A stretch of DNA of 25,899 bases from a bacterium (GCA_029560815.1 JAKQKF010000476.1:1-25899); one strand, 5' to 3'; positions 1 to 9,624 are shown, counted from the first letter of the stretch. The notes: a model not told the origin generated them from the letters alone. A program made the numbers and translations.

Positions 1-34
1 GAATTTGACCAAAAATGCTATTATATTTATTCAT
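1..34 (-). CDS. IS4-family-like transposase, N-terminal fragment (runs off the left edge)
   Basis: Read on the minus strand, an ATG at 34-32 opens a frame with no stop to the window edge. It encodes MNKYNSIFGQI. A consensus ribosome binding site, GGAGGA (48-43), lies 8 nt upstream. These 11 residues match my memory of the start of IS4-family transposases carrying the DUF4372 N-terminal domain, which often begin MNKYNSIFGQ. The surrounding DNA is clearly more AT-rich than the rest of the window, as expected for foreign DNA. Only 11 codons are visible, so the family call rests on recall of a short motif plus the good start signals. The catalytic residues lie outside the window. Confidence 0.5.
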   Translation of the reverse strand, partial: MNKYNSIFGQI

Positions 35-165
35 GAGACAAATCCTCCGTTGATTGTTTTTCTTTCCTGATAAAAAGAAAATACGGAGACTTGTCTCTTT
101 TTGCTATATGATTTTATTTCCTATTTTGGACAAGAGTGATAATATACAACATGTAAATTCCAACC
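1..165 (-). mobile_element. Probable end of an insertion sequence (right boundary uncertain)
   Basis: About the first 165 bases are AT-rich, then composition changes quickly to the GC-rich style of the rest of the window. The block contains the start of a transposase-like frame pointing left, so the non-coding end and one terminal inverted repeat of the element should lie to its right, between about 50 and 165. I could not identify the inverted repeat or target duplication because the other end is outside the window. Short AT-rich complementary stretches (57-64 with 74-81, and 86-90 with 93-97) are present but are not convincing terminal repeats. Confidence 0.35.
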
Positions 166-371
166 ATCGTCTGGCACAGGACTTTTTGCATCCGCAGGCA
201 CAGCTCTTTTCATGCTCGATCAAGGATTGTGCCTTTTTGTTTGCTGCATCGGTCCCGAACCATAGTTCTGGGCCGGGTGATCGCCGCCGGTCCTATAACC
301 TTCCCGTTTTACCCATCGTTTTTTGGCAGCGTTTTGTTTGGCTGGTTGAAAACTCCTGAACGGACTCTATC
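166..371 (+). other. Upstream region of the histidine kinase gene; no gene recognised
   Basis: Between the AT-rich left end and the histidine kinase start I see no coding sequence with a believable start, no RNA gene and no convincing promoter. A promoter for the long downstream gene series should lie here or in the AT-rich block, but I found no -35/-10 pair with good spacing. The frame open from 54 to 359 is discounted: it starts at TTG without a ribosome binding site and its protein resembles nothing. Confidence 0.4.
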
Positions 372-2399
372 ATGCTCAGAATGAACTGGCACAACAAGCT
401 GATCTTCTTCGCCGTCGTCATCGCCATCATCCCCATCGCCATCTCCAGCTTTAACATGATCAACAGCACCAAGGACGAGCTCAAAAGCAGCACCAATTAC
501 GAGCTGATGATGACCGCCGGCCAGCTGGCGCAGGAGGTGAATACCTTTTATGCCAACCGCTGGACCGCCCCCCTGCTGCTGATCCGCAGCGGACTGGAGA
601 GCGAGGAGCTTGGCGCTGAAGAAAAGGCCGCATTCCTCTCGGCGGGCATCAAGAATCTTGACGACATCGTCTCCCTCGCCCTGGTCTTCGAGGTTCAGTC
701 GGGTGAGTTCATCACGGCCATCGCCACCCAGAAAGAGTCGTTCGCAGCCAGGCTGCAGGAGAAATCGCTGGATGTTAACGCCACCATGACACCCTCCCTC
801 AGTGAGCTGCGAGCCTTGCGCCAGGGACAGCGCAGCATGGGTTCGCCGCGCTATCTTACCGCTGTCGATACCTGGCTGGTGACCTTGCTGTTGCCGGTCC
901 ACATCGCCGGAGCACCCTCCGCCATCCTGGTCGCACAGGTCGACATGAACGGAATGCGCGAACGGGTTCAAAACCAGCCCATCTCCCGCAACGGACGAAT
1001 CCTGTTGATCGACGGGAATGGCAAGGAGATTTTTGGCGTCACAGAGAAAGATCTGACCGACCTCAAGGTCGTTCAGGATGCCATCCAGATCCTGCAATCG
1101 AGCTCACGCGCCCAGGGTGTCACCTCCTACACGATGCCGACGGGAGAAAAACGGGTCGGCTGCTACGCCTTTCCCCAGGATCTGCGCTGGGCGATCATCG
1201 CCGAGATCGATGAGAAGGAGGCCTATTCAGCAGTCGGCAAGATGCTCAACCAGCTGCTCTGGTGGGTGCTTCTCGGTCTGGCAATCGCGGTGATCGGCGC
1301 TATCATTTTTTCACAGCAGATCAGCAAACCTATCCTGCGCATGAGCAAGGCGGCCGAGGAGATCTCTTCCGGGCAGTTCGACGTCCGCGTCAACTATTCG
1401 GCGAAGGATGAGATCGGCGTTTTGGGCCAATCCCTCGAGAATATGGGCCAATCGCTCAAAGAAAATTTTGAAAAGATCGAAAACCAGAAAAATGAGCTGG
1501 CCGAATACAGCAAGGGGCTGGAGATCAAGGTCGACCAGCGCACCGCAGAGCTGAAAGAGAAGAACATCGCCCTCGAAGCCACCCTTCAGAAGCTCAAGAA
1601 TACTCAGGAGCAGCTGATTGTCAACGAAAAGCTCGCCTCCCTCGGTTCGCTGACCTCGGGCATCGCCCACGAGATCAAGAATCCCCTCAACTTCATCAAC
1701 AATTTTGCCATCCTCTCCTCGGAGCTGGTGGAGGAGCTGGGTGGCGAGCTGGGCAAGCCCTTGGTGACGATCGCTCCAGAGGAGCGCGAAAATATCGCGG
1801 ATATTCTCGGCAGCCTCAAGGGCAATCTGACCAAGATCTCGGATCACGGCAAGCGGGCGGACCGGATCGTGCACAGCATGCTGCAGCATTCGCGCGGCAA
1901 CGTCGGCGAACTGCAGGAGACCGATCTCAACAATTTCATCGAAGAGTGCGTCACCTTTACCTGGGACAGCATGCGCGCCAAGGATCCGACCTTCGGCGTC
2001 ACCATCCAGCGGGATTTTGCCGCCACCACCGGCAAGGTCCAACTCAACCCCTCCTCGATGAGCCAGGTGATCCTTAATATCATCAACAACGCCGTCTATG
2101 CCATGAAGGCGAAAAAGAGTGCGGTGGGCAGCGGCTACCAGCCCGAACTGCGGATCACTACCCGGGACCTGGGCAGCCAGGCCGAAGTCCGCATCCGCGA
2201 CAACGGCCCGGGAATCCCGAAAAAATATCTCGAAAAAATCTTTGAGCCCTTTTTCACCACCAAACCCACCGGCGAGGGAACGGGGCTGGGGCTATCGCTC
2301 AGCCATGATATCATCGTCGGCATGCACAAGGGTGAACTCCAGGTTGAGACGAGCGATGGAGAATTCACCGAGTTTATCATCCTGCTGCCGAAAAATTAA
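372..2399 (+). CDS. Membrane sensor histidine kinase (Cache-like sensor, HAMP, HisKA, HATPase)
   Basis: Inner-membrane sensor kinase of 675 residues. TM1 is at about 10-27, followed by an extracytoplasmic region of about 265 residues with the look of a double Cache domain, TM2 at about 296-315, HAMP at about 316-370, and a coiled coil to about 410. The phosphoacceptor H box is [12 protein letters not shown] with His433. The N box is LNIINNAVYAM near 567, G1 is DNGPGIP near 610, and GTGLGLS is near 637, so it should be catalytically active. It has no receiver domain and no adjacent response regulator. The nearest regulators are at 20595 and 24728, next to a kinase with a closely related core. 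A second ATG at 381 is an alternative start; the upstream ribosome binding site is weak for both. It is the first gene of a closely packed series, 16 nt before the LysM-FecR gene. The ligand cannot be told from sequence. Confidence 0.93.
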   Translation: MLRMNWHNKLIFFAVVIAIIPIAISSFNMINSTKDELKSSTNYELMMTAGQLAQEVNTFYANRWTAPLLLIRSGLESEELGAEEKAAFLSAGIKNLDDIVSLALVFEVQSGEFITAIATQKESFAARLQEKSLDVNATMTPSLSELRALRQGQRSMGSPRYLTAVDTWLVTLLLPVHIAGAPSAILVAQVDMNGMRERVQNQPISRNGRILLIDGNGKEIFGVTEKDLTDLKVVQDAIQILQSSSRAQGVTSYTMPTGEKRVGCYAFPQDLRWAIIAEIDEKEAYSAVGKMLNQLLWWVLLGLAIAVIGAIIFSQQISKPILRMSKAAEEISSGQFDVRVNYSAKDEIGVLGQSLENMGQSLKENFEKIENQKNELAEYSKGLEIKVDQRTAELKEKNIALEATLQKLKNTQEQLIVNEKLASLGSLTSGIAHEIKNPLNFINNFAILSSELVEELGGELGKPLVTIAPEERENIADILGSLKGNLTKISDHGKRADRIVHSMLQHSRGNVGELQETDLNNFIEECVTFTWDSMRAKDPTFGVTIQRDFAATTGKVQLNPSSMSQVILNIINNAVYAMKAKKSAVGSGYQPELRITTRDLGSQAEVRIRDNGPGIPKKYLEKIFEPFFTTKPTGEGTGLGLSLSHDIIVGMHKGELQVETSDGEFTEFIILLPKN

Positions 2400-2415
2400 G
2401 CGATAAGGATTGGCG

Positions 2416-4749
2416 ATGCACTCTGCAATAAGATCCGCCCTTCTCTGGACCCTCGTAGCCCTGGGGATCCTGGCGTCCGGCCTGCTGGCGCAGGGTACCG
2501 ATGTCCGCACCCTGGTGGCGCGCGAGGGGCAAAGCGTGCGCGATCTTGCCCAGGAGGCGCTCGGCGATCCCAATCTATGGAATGAAATTCTCAAGGCTAA
2601 CCAGCTCAGCGCACCCTCTGAGATCCAGCCCGGGATGAAGCTGGTCATACCGGCCGGAGCGATCAAGCGCGCAATCCAGGAGATCGATGGCGCGCGCAGA
2701 GCGATCCAGATGGCCACCGATGTGGGCGCGCGGGTCTTTGCGGCCGAGGGGATCACCCAGGCCATCGCCAGCTATGATGAGGCGGTCCGCGAGCGGAGCA
2801 AGGGCAGCTGGGAAAACAGCGCCCGGCTCGCAGCTGCAGCCGGCCAGCTCGCCCGGCAGGCCCATCAGGAATGCCTGGAGAAGCGAAACACCTCGGCGGA
2901 TGCCACGGTCACAGACCGGTCGGGCACCGTCCAGGGCCGATCCGCCGCCGAGATGGTTTGGAATGATCTCAGCCTTTATTCCAAACTTTATGAGAACAAT
3001 CGTGTGCGCACCCTTTCCAACTCATACGCCGAGATATCTTTCCAGGACCAAAGCCGCATCCGCCTGAACGAGAATTCGCAGGCGGTCATCCAGAAGATGC
3101 GTGTCGATCTGCTCAGCAAGGAGCGCGACTCGAGCGTGAAACTCGAAAAAGGCGCCGCTTTCGCCCTGCTCCAGTCCAACCAGAAGAAGAAAAAATTTAA
3201 CCTCAACATCCCTGGTGTCAAAACGGAGATCAACTCCAAAAGCTTCTGGGTGCAGAGGGATGAGGAGACCACCAAGATCGCCAATTATGAAGGCGAAATC
3301 CAGGTCACTTCAGGCGAGGACTCGGTCGTCATCGAGGAAAACCACGGCTCGAAAATCGGCGCAGACGGCGAAATCGGCAAGTCGCGCGAGCTGCTGCACG
3401 GCACCACCCTGATCGCCCCTTTCAATAACTCCATCCTCGCCGGCGGATCGGTCAAACTCGAGTGGGCTCCTGTGACACAGGCCGTGCGCTATCTCCTCCA
3501 GGTCTCCGCCGACTATTCCTTCAAGAACATCATCATTAACAGCGAGGATATCCAGGAAGGCACCTTTACCACAGAGGGGCTGAAGGACGGGGCCTACTAC
3601 TGGACCATCGCGGCCATCGACCGAGAAGGTTTTCCCGGCCCCACCAGTCCGCGCGGTTTCTTCTATATATTTTCCGATACCACCCATCCTTTCCTCTACG
3701 TCATCCATCCCCAGGAACAGGATATATTCAAGACAGACACCCTGCATATCACCGGCGAGACTGAGGCCAATGTCCAGCTCTTTATCGACGGCCAGGCGAC
3801 CAGCCTCAACGGCAGCCGTTTCGAAATGGCCTATCAGCTGAACGAGGGCATCAACAAGATCACGGTGCTTGTGCGGGATGCCGGCGGCAATGAGAGCCGC
3901 ATTTTGCGGACGGTGATCTATGCAGCACCCAGGGCGGTCAGCATCGACTACGATGCGGCCATGCAGCTGCCCGACACCAAACAATTCCTCGCGCGCGGGC
4001 GCACCCTCGATCTCAAGGGAAGCACGGTTCCTCTCTCCTCGGTCTCGATTCAGGACCTGAGCGGTATGACCCGCGGGCGCACCTTCGCCGACTCCTCCGG
4101 ACGCTTCCAGCTCTCCCTCTTTGATCTCGCGGAGAGCATGCCGCTCGTCGTCGGCGTCCTGACGCCTGCCGGATATCAGAAGCAGGATACCGTGCGGGTG
4201 CAAGTGCGCAAGGATGCCCCGCAGATCCTCCTGGATGAGCAGATCCCGGCCGTCGCAGCTAATGACACCCTGTGGCTGGCGGGGGCCGTCTTCAACGCCA
4301 GCAGGCTGACATGCAACGGTGCTGCGGTCCCCCTGACGGCCGGGCGGTTCAGTTACAGCCTCATCCTGCAGCCGGGCGCCAATACCCTGCGCCTGACCGC
4401 AACCGACGACCTGGGCGATGAGGCGCTCCTCCAGCAGGAGGTGACCCTTGACCGCACGCCGCCGGATCTGGTGGATTACACCCTGCAGAAAAAAGCGGCC
4501 GGCGCCGGCGATCTGCTCGAAGTCAAGGTCAAGGCCAAGGACGGTTCCGGCCTGCGTCGCACCGCCGCCATCGAGCTCCAAGCCGGCACGGCGCTGACCT
4601 CCGGCTACCTGGTCTACAACAGCACATCACAACAATACGAAGGCTCTTTCAAATTTCCCCAGGGAAGCCTTTCTGCAGCGAAAGTGAAGATAAAATCGCT
4701 CGTCCTCGAGGATTATTTCGGGAACCGGAGCGTCCTCAATCCCGAATAG
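2416..4749 (+). CDS. Secreted LysM-FecR protein with C-terminal Ig/FN3-like domains
   Basis: A 777-residue exported protein. The start chosen is ATG 2416, with AAGGAT (2405-2410) 5 nt upstream, rather than the in-frame TTG at 2410, which overlaps that site. A signal peptide covers about residues 1-26. A LysM-type peptidoglycan-binding module follows at about 31-80 (regular spacing, ending QPGMKLVIPAG), then a helical linker, then a FecR-like domain at about 185-310 with NVR-like, SYAEISF and KLEKGAAF strands. Next come an FN3-like domain (about 325-415, ending in YYWTIAAIDREG) and further Ig-like domains, two of which contain the glucodextranase/Big-like pattern of DGQ...LNEGINKITV and LQPGANTLRLTATD. 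FecR domains often occur in sigma-factor signalling, but here there is no anti-sigma domain or membrane anchor, so it is more likely a wall- or matrix-binding surface protein. It sits between the sensor kinase and the PKD protein and is probably co-transcribed. Confidence 0.85.
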   Translation: MHSAIRSALLWTLVALGILASGLLAQGTDVRTLVAREGQSVRDLAQEALGDPNLWNEILKANQLSAPSEIQPGMKLVIPAGAIKRAIQEIDGARRAIQMATDVGARVFAAEGITQAIASYDEAVRERSKGSWENSARLAAAAGQLARQAHQECLEKRNTSADATVTDRSGTVQGRSAAEMVWNDLSLYSKLYENNRVRTLSNSYAEISFQDQSRIRLNENSQAVIQKMRVDLLSKERDSSVKLEKGAAFALLQSNQKKKKFNLNIPGVKTEINSKSFWVQRDEETTKIANYEGEIQVTSGEDSVVIEENHGSKIGADGEIGKSRELLHGTTLIAPFNNSILAGGSVKLEWAPVTQAVRYLLQVSADYSFKNIIINSEDIQEGTFTTEGLKDGAYYWTIAAIDREGFPGPTSPRGFFYIFSDTTHPFLYVIHPQEQDIFKTDTLHITGETEANVQLFIDGQATSLNGSRFEMAYQLNEGINKITVLVRDAGGNESRILRTVIYAAPRAVSIDYDAAMQLPDTKQFLARGRTLDLKGSTVPLSSVSIQDLSGMTRGRTFADSSGRFQLSLFDLAESMPLVVGVLTPAGYQKQDTVRVQVRKDAPQILLDEQIPAVAANDTLWLAGAVFNASRLTCNGAAVPLTAGRFSYSLILQPGANTLRLTATDDLGDEALLQQEVTLDRTPPDLVDYTLQKKAAGAGDLLEVKVKAKDGSGLRRTAAIELQAGTALTSGYLVYNSTSQQYEGSFKFPQGSLSAAKVKIKSLVLEDYFGNRSVLNPE

Positions 4750-4791
4750 GCGATTTTGGCATTCGATGGATCATTGTGAAGGGAGAACCGC

Positions 4792-7700
4792 GTGACGACG
4801 AAACTGAGATGGATGGTCCTCTTGCTCCTCATGGCCTCTGCACTCCTGGCCAAGGAGAATATCTTTCTGGTCAATTACGGACCGGAACAATCGATCCGCG
4901 AAGGCGATGATGATTTCCAGCAGATCATCTTCATCCGGCTGGAAGCCTCGTGTACGGACAGTCTCTACCTGCGGATTTTCGATGCCGACTGCGGCGGGGA
5001 GAACGATCTGGCCTTTGGCCCCTGGAACACCGGGGTGCGCTTTTCCCTCCGCGGCGGAGCGGGTGCCTTTTCGTCCCCCTCTCTGCAGATGGCGACGCCC
5101 ACCGCAACGGACCGGGATGCCGGCAAGGAACTGGTGACGGGACTCTTTGGTGAGAACCGTGAACTAGACAACAGCTGGTACAACTTCGCCCATTTCGCCC
5201 CCGCGGAGGGCGAGCAGGTCGGCGCCTATCGCTATTTCAAGCTTGTGGTCCAGGGGGTGAGCGGCAATGATGCCAATGCCTTCGATCTGCGCGTCAGCAG
5301 CTCGCCCTCGATGAACATCACCCCGGCCGGGGCCGCCCTCTTCTCCTGTTCGCCGACCCTGCGCCTGCGCAAGAGCGAAAACGTCGCCAGCATCACCTTC
5401 ATGGTCCCGGAAACGGCGAGATCGATCACCGTCAACAATTTTGATCTGGCCGGCGCGGTCGTGCAGTTGGTCACGCCCTTCCGCTCTAACCTGCCGCTGC
5501 TCTCCTCCGGGCAGGGTGAATGGGCCAAAACCCTGCTCTCCCTCGAGCCGCTCGAGGCCGGACATCCCTGCGCCATCGTCCTCGGCCAGGGCAGCGAATC
5601 GCCCAATGACGTCTCGCTCTACATCAGCGACGACCAGGGCACCATCCTGCCGATCGCCCTGCCGGTCTACCTGAGCAAGCTGAACCGCCGCCCGCTGATC
5701 CAGAAGAGTCTGATCGCCCTCTCCGACTGTCACTCGATCGTCTTCGACGCCAAGGACTCGACCGATCCGGATGGCGACCTGCTCGAGTTCCGCTGGGATT
5801 TCGGCGACGGCACCACCGCCACCGGCAGCCGCGTCGCCCATCTCTTCCCCGAGCAAACCACCTACCAGGCCCTGCTGATCGTCAGCGACAATTCGGGTGA
5901 GGTCGGCAACAGCGTCTATGAGCGCTTCAGCGTCAAGGTCAACAAACCCCCGCTCGCCAAGGCGGCCGCCGACCTCATCACCGCTCCGCTCAAGGCCGTC
6001 GTCCTCGATGGCTCGGCCTCGTCCGACCAGGACGGCCGGCTGACGGCTTTCAACTGGACCTTTGGCGACGGCCACTCCGCCGCCGGCAGCAAGACCACGC
6101 ATGCCTACGAGCGTCCCGGCACCTACACAGCGACCCTGCGGATCGAGGATGATTCGGACAGTCCCTGCAATTTCGCCACCGACGAGCTCAAGGTCTGGGT
6201 CAATGCGCCCCCGGTCGCAGCCGCCGGCGAGGATACCCGCGGTGCGCTCGGGCAGGAACTGACCTTTTCGGGCGAAAAGAGCAGTGACAGTGATGGCGAA
6301 CTGACCGCCTGGGTCTGGGATTTCGGCGATGGCGGCAAGGCGAGCGGCAAGCTGGTCCGGCATGCTTGGATGAGCCCCGGCCTCTATCGCGTCCGGCTCG
6401 CGGTGACCGATAACGCCGGAGTTGATAACAGCACCCAGACCGACGAGCTCACCGTGTTCATCAACGATCCCCCGGTTGCCAGGGCGGGGGCTGACGCCAA
6501 AGGCGCCATCGCGGAATCCCTCCCCTTCGACGGCAGCGGTTCCTTCGACAAGGACGGCGCTCTCACCGGCTACAAGTGGGATTTCGGCGACGGCAACCGC
6601 AAGGAGGACAAACAGACCACCCATGCCTATCAGCAGGCGGGAAAATACATGGTGGTTCTGACGGTCAAGGACAACTCGAGCACCCCTTCCGACACCCGCT
6701 CGGATAGCCTCGTGGTCACCGTCAACCAACCCCCGGTTGCCGACGCCGGACCGGACCAGCTGGTCACTGCTTCGGAGGTCCACTTCTCCGCAGCCAGGTC
6801 GCATGATACAGACGGCGAGTTGATCCGCTATGACTGGAGCTTCGGCGACGGCACCGCCGGCAGCGGCGTCAGCCCGGCCCATGTCTACAGCAAATCCGGA
6901 ACCTACACAGTCAAACTGACGGTCACCGACAACTCGGGCACCAAAAACAATCAGGCCGGCGACGAATGCCAGGTTGTCATCAATGAAAAACCCTTCGCCG
7001 ACGCTGGACCCGACCGGATCGCCGCAGCCGGACAAGAGCTCCTCTTCGACGGCTCGGGATCGCGCGATCCCGATGGCCAGATCTCGGGGTACCGCTGGGA
7101 TTTCGGCGACGGCCAGTCGGCCGCAGGCAAGACAGCGGCGCATCGCTACAGTCGGCCGGGAAAAATGAACGCCCGGCTGAGCGTCCAAGACAACACCGGC
7201 CAGGAAGCCGCCGTCGATTTCGACGAGGCGATTATCACGGTCAACGGACGCCCGACCGCCCGCGCCGGACATAACCAGGTCATCGCGCCTGGCACCGCCG
7301 TGCTCTTTGACGGCAGCGCCTCCTCCGATCCCGATCCCGACAGCCTCTCCTTCCGCTGGCAGTTCAGCGACGGCCAGGGCGCGGCCGCAGCCGCCCGCAC
7401 CACCCGCACTTTCACCTCCCCGGGAAGCTATTCCGTCATCCTCACCGTCGACGACGGCAGCACCGCTGCCAACGCCGTGGCGAGCGACACCGTGACGATC
7501 CGCGTCAATCACGCCCCGATCGCACACGCCGGCAAGAACATCCATAGCTGCGATAAAACCCTGCTCCTCGACGGCGGCAACTCAGTCGATCCCGATGGCG
7601 ATCCCCTGAGCTACAGCTGGGATTTCGGTGACGGCAGCGCTCCCCTCAGCGGCGTGCGCGTCCTGCATGACTATGCCCGCGGCGGCACCTATCCGGTGAT

Positions 7701-9624
7701 CCTGACGGTCGACGATGGGCTCGGTCTGAAAAACTCGCGCCATTCCAGCTCGATCACTGCCCGTATCGATGAGCCGCCGGTGGCCGATGCCGGCCCGAAC
7801 GAGACCTATTGTTCGGGCGAGGTGATCATCTTCAATGCCTCGGGCTCGAAGGATCCGGAGAACGGCCTGCTCAAATACGAATGGGATTTCGGTGACGGCG
7901 CCCACGCCGAGGGACTCAATCCGACGCGGATCTTCAAGCAGGATGGCACCTATCTGGTGACCCTTACCGTGACGGATGACTCAGGTCTGCCCTGTAATAC
8001 CAGCGTCGCCACCAAGGCGATCCGCATCATCGAGTCGCCGGTCGCCATCGCCGGACCAGACCAGGAGGTCTGCACCAACACCCAGGTCGCCTTTGACGGC
8101 AGCGCCTCGCGCGATTTCGATGGGGTGGTCAATAGTTATTTTTGGGATTTCGGCGATGGCACGACCGGGGGCGGAGCGGCGCCGGGTCACACCTATAAAA
8201 AAGCCGGCATCTATCGCGCGGTCCTCACCATCACCGGCGACCTGCGCGGCGATTGCGACAATACCGATACCGATGAGCTGATCATCACCGTTCATGACGC
8301 GCCGCTCGCCCAGATCGCCTGCCCCGAAATCGCGCCGGTGCAGCAGCCGGTCTCCTTTGATGGTTCCGCCTCGACCAACAAAGGGCAGGCCCTCAGCGAC
8401 TATCTCTGGGATTTTGGTGATGGCGCCGGCGGCAGTGGCGTCAGGGTCACCCACACATATGCCAAATCGGGCCGCTACCTGGTCAAGCTGACCGTCTCCA
8501 CCGGCGGTACCGGGTTGTGCAATATCTCGACTACGCTCAAAATGATCACCATCAACGATCAACCGGTCGCAGAGGCCGGCCCCGATCAAAGCGCCGGGAT
8601 CAACCAGATCATCACCCTGGATGCCGGGGCCTCCCGCGATCCGGACGGTGTACTCACCGCTTTCCTCTGGGATTTCGGCGCCGGCCAAACCAGGCCAGGC
8701 TGTGTGATTCGCCATGCCTTTGCCGCCCCCGGCCGCCATCCGGTCGTCCTCACCGTCACCGATAACACCAGCGCCGCCAACAACTCCGGCCGCGACACCC
8801 TCTGGGTAGTGGTCAACGACCCGGTCCAGCCGGTGATCACAGCCGATCCGGCGCACCCCTGCCCCGGTGAGGCGTTCTCTTTTTCAGCGGCCGGATCGAA
8901 AAACACTGCCAGCAAAAAGATGACCTGCCGCTGGGATTTCGGCGACGGCACTAACGCGGAGGGCCTTGAAGCCCTACATACCTACGCCAAGCCGGGGCGT
9001 TACACCGTCACTCTGATAATGGATGACGGCCTCGGGCTGGAGAACAGCCTCACCCAAAGTGCCGTGACCATTCCGGTCAACCATCCGCCGGTCGCTTCAG
9101 CCGGCGGCGAACGTAGCGCTTGCCCCGGCGAGAGCCTGCTCTTCGACGCCGGCCGCTCCTGGGATGCCGATGGCAGCGACTGGACCGTGCATTGGGATTT
9201 CGGCGACGGTACGGCTTCGGCCGAAAAGAGCGTCCGCCATGCCTGGCTCGAGGCGGGCCGCTTCACCGTACGGCTGCGCGTCACTGATCCCTCCGGCAGC
9301 CGCTGCGCCACTGCGGAGGATTTCGCGATTATCATGGTCAACAGCCGGCCGGTTGCCGCCGCCGGCGCTGACCGCAAGGCTTTTTGTGGCGCTGCGCACG
9401 ACGCTGTGCTCTTCGATGCCAGCGCCTCGAGCGATGCCGACGGCGATCCGCTCACCTGCACCTGGGATTTCGGCGATGGCACACGCACCAACGGCAGCAA
9501 ACTCTATCACCTCTTTGACAAGCCGGGAATCTACCGGGTGAAACTCACCGTCGATGACGGGCGCCAGACCGCCTGCAGCGCAGCTGGGGACGAGGCCGTC
9601 ATCGAGGTCGTCAATCACCCCTGA
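4792..9624 (+). CDS. Secreted giant protein with 15 tandem PKD domains
   Basis: A 1610-residue protein. The GTG start at 4792 has a good ribosome binding site, AAGGGAG (4779-4785), 6 nt upstream. A signal peptide (about 1-20, ending ALLA before KE) is followed by a roughly 280-residue N-terminal region I do not recognise. From about residue 300 to the end there are 15 consecutive PKD domains of about 87 residues, each with a DPDG-like turn, a WDFGDG core, HxY/HxF and GxYxVxLTVxDN. Units 7 (WQFSDG) and 12 (WDFGAG) depart from the core motif. PKD domains are Ig-like beta sandwiches used in surface and extracellular proteins for adhesion, spacing or mechanical extension. No catalytic domain, sorting signal, type IX secretion domain or anchor follows; the protein stops a few residues after the last domain. 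Its position downstream of a LysM-FecR gene suggests a role at the cell surface. Confidence 0.92.
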   Translation: MTTKLRWMVLLLLMASALLAKENIFLVNYGPEQSIREGDDDFQQIIFIRLEASCTDSLYLRIFDADCGGENDLAFGPWNTGVRFSLRGGAGAFSSPSLQMATPTATDRDAGKELVTGLFGENRELDNSWYNFAHFAPAEGEQVGAYRYFKLVVQGVSGNDANAFDLRVSSSPSMNITPAGAALFSCSPTLRLRKSENVASITFMVPETARSITVNNFDLAGAVVQLVTPFRSNLPLLSSGQGEWAKTLLSLEPLEAGHPCAIVLGQGSESPNDVSLYISDDQGTILPIALPVYLSKLNRRPLIQKSLIALSDCHSIVFDAKDSTDPDGDLLEFRWDFGDGTTATGSRVAHLFPEQTTYQALLIVSDNSGEVGNSVYERFSVKVNKPPLAKAAADLITAPLKAVVLDGSASSDQDGRLTAFNWTFGDGHSAAGSKTTHAYERPGTYTATLRIEDDSDSPCNFATDELKVWVNAPPVAAAGEDTRGALGQELTFSGEKSSDSDGELTAWVWDFGDGGKASGKLVRHAWMSPGLYRVRLAVTDNAGVDNSTQTDELTVFINDPPVARAGADAKGAIAESLPFDGSGSFDKDGALTGYKWDFGDGNRKEDKQTTHAYQQAGKYMVVLTVKDNSSTPSDTRSDSLVVTVNQPPVADAGPDQLVTASEVHFSAARSHDTDGELIRYDWSFGDGTAGSGVSPAHVYSKSGTYTVKLTVTDNSGTKNNQAGDECQVVINEKPFADAGPDRIAAAGQELLFDGSGSRDPDGQISGYRWDFGDGQSAAGKTAAHRYSRPGKMNARLSVQDNTGQEAAVDFDEAIITVNGRPTARAGHNQVIAPGTAVLFDGSASSDPDPDSLSFRWQFSDGQGAAAAARTTRTFTSPGSYSVILTVDDGSTAANAVASDTVTIRVNHAPIAHAGKNIHSCDKTLLLDGGNSVDPDGDPLSYSWDFGDGSAPLSGVRVLHDYARGGTYPVILTVDDGLGLKNSRHSSSITARIDEPPVADAGPNETYCSGEVIIFNASGSKDPENGLLKYEWDFGDGAHAEGLNPTRIFKQDGTYLVTLTVTDDSGLPCNTSVATKAIRIIESPVAIAGPDQEVCTNTQVAFDGSASRDFDGVVNSYFWDFGDGTTGGGAAPGHTYKKAGIYRAVLTITGDLRGDCDNTDTDELIITVHDAPLAQIACPEIAPVQQPVSFDGSASTNKGQALSDYLWDFGDGAGGSGVRVTHTYAKSGRYLVKLTVSTGGTGLCNISTTLKMITINDQPVAEAGPDQSAGINQIITLDAGASRDPDGVLTAFLWDFGAGQTRPGCVIRHAFAAPGRHPVVLTVTDNTSAANNSGRDTLWVVVNDPVQPVITADPAHPCPGEAFSFSAAGSKNTASKKMTCRWDFGDGTNAEGLEALHTYAKPGRYTVTLIMDDGLGLENSLTQSAVTIPVNHPPVASAGGERSACPGESLLFDAGRSWDADGSDWTVHWDFGDGTASAEKSVRHAWLEAGRFTVRLRVTDPSGSRCATAEDFAIIMVNSRPVAAAGADRKAFCGAAHDAVLFDASASSDADGDPLTCTWDFGDGTRTNGSKLYHLFDKPGIYRVKLTVDDGRQTACSAAGDEAVIEVVNHP
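5690..9618 (+). repeat. Tandem array of 15 PKD-coding units (about 260 bp each)
   Basis: Fifteen consecutive coding units of about 255-265 bp each encode one PKD domain, most centred on TGGGAT TTC GGC GAC GGC-like codons for WDFGDG. The units are diverged at DNA level, so this is an old domain expansion rather than a recent tandem duplication. The most regular linker is a short VN-xPPVAxAG joint between units. Confidence 0.9.

Noticed and set aside
54..359. 101-residue + strand open frame before the first kinase
   Set aside because: It starts at TTG without a ribosome binding site, spans the sharp AT-to-GC composition change and has no recognisable domain.
5164..7545. 793-residue open frame on the minus strand, antisense to the PKD gene
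   Set aside because: It is a by-product of GC-rich codon use in a repetitive gene; its sequence mirrors the PKD repeats and has no ribosome binding site or domain.
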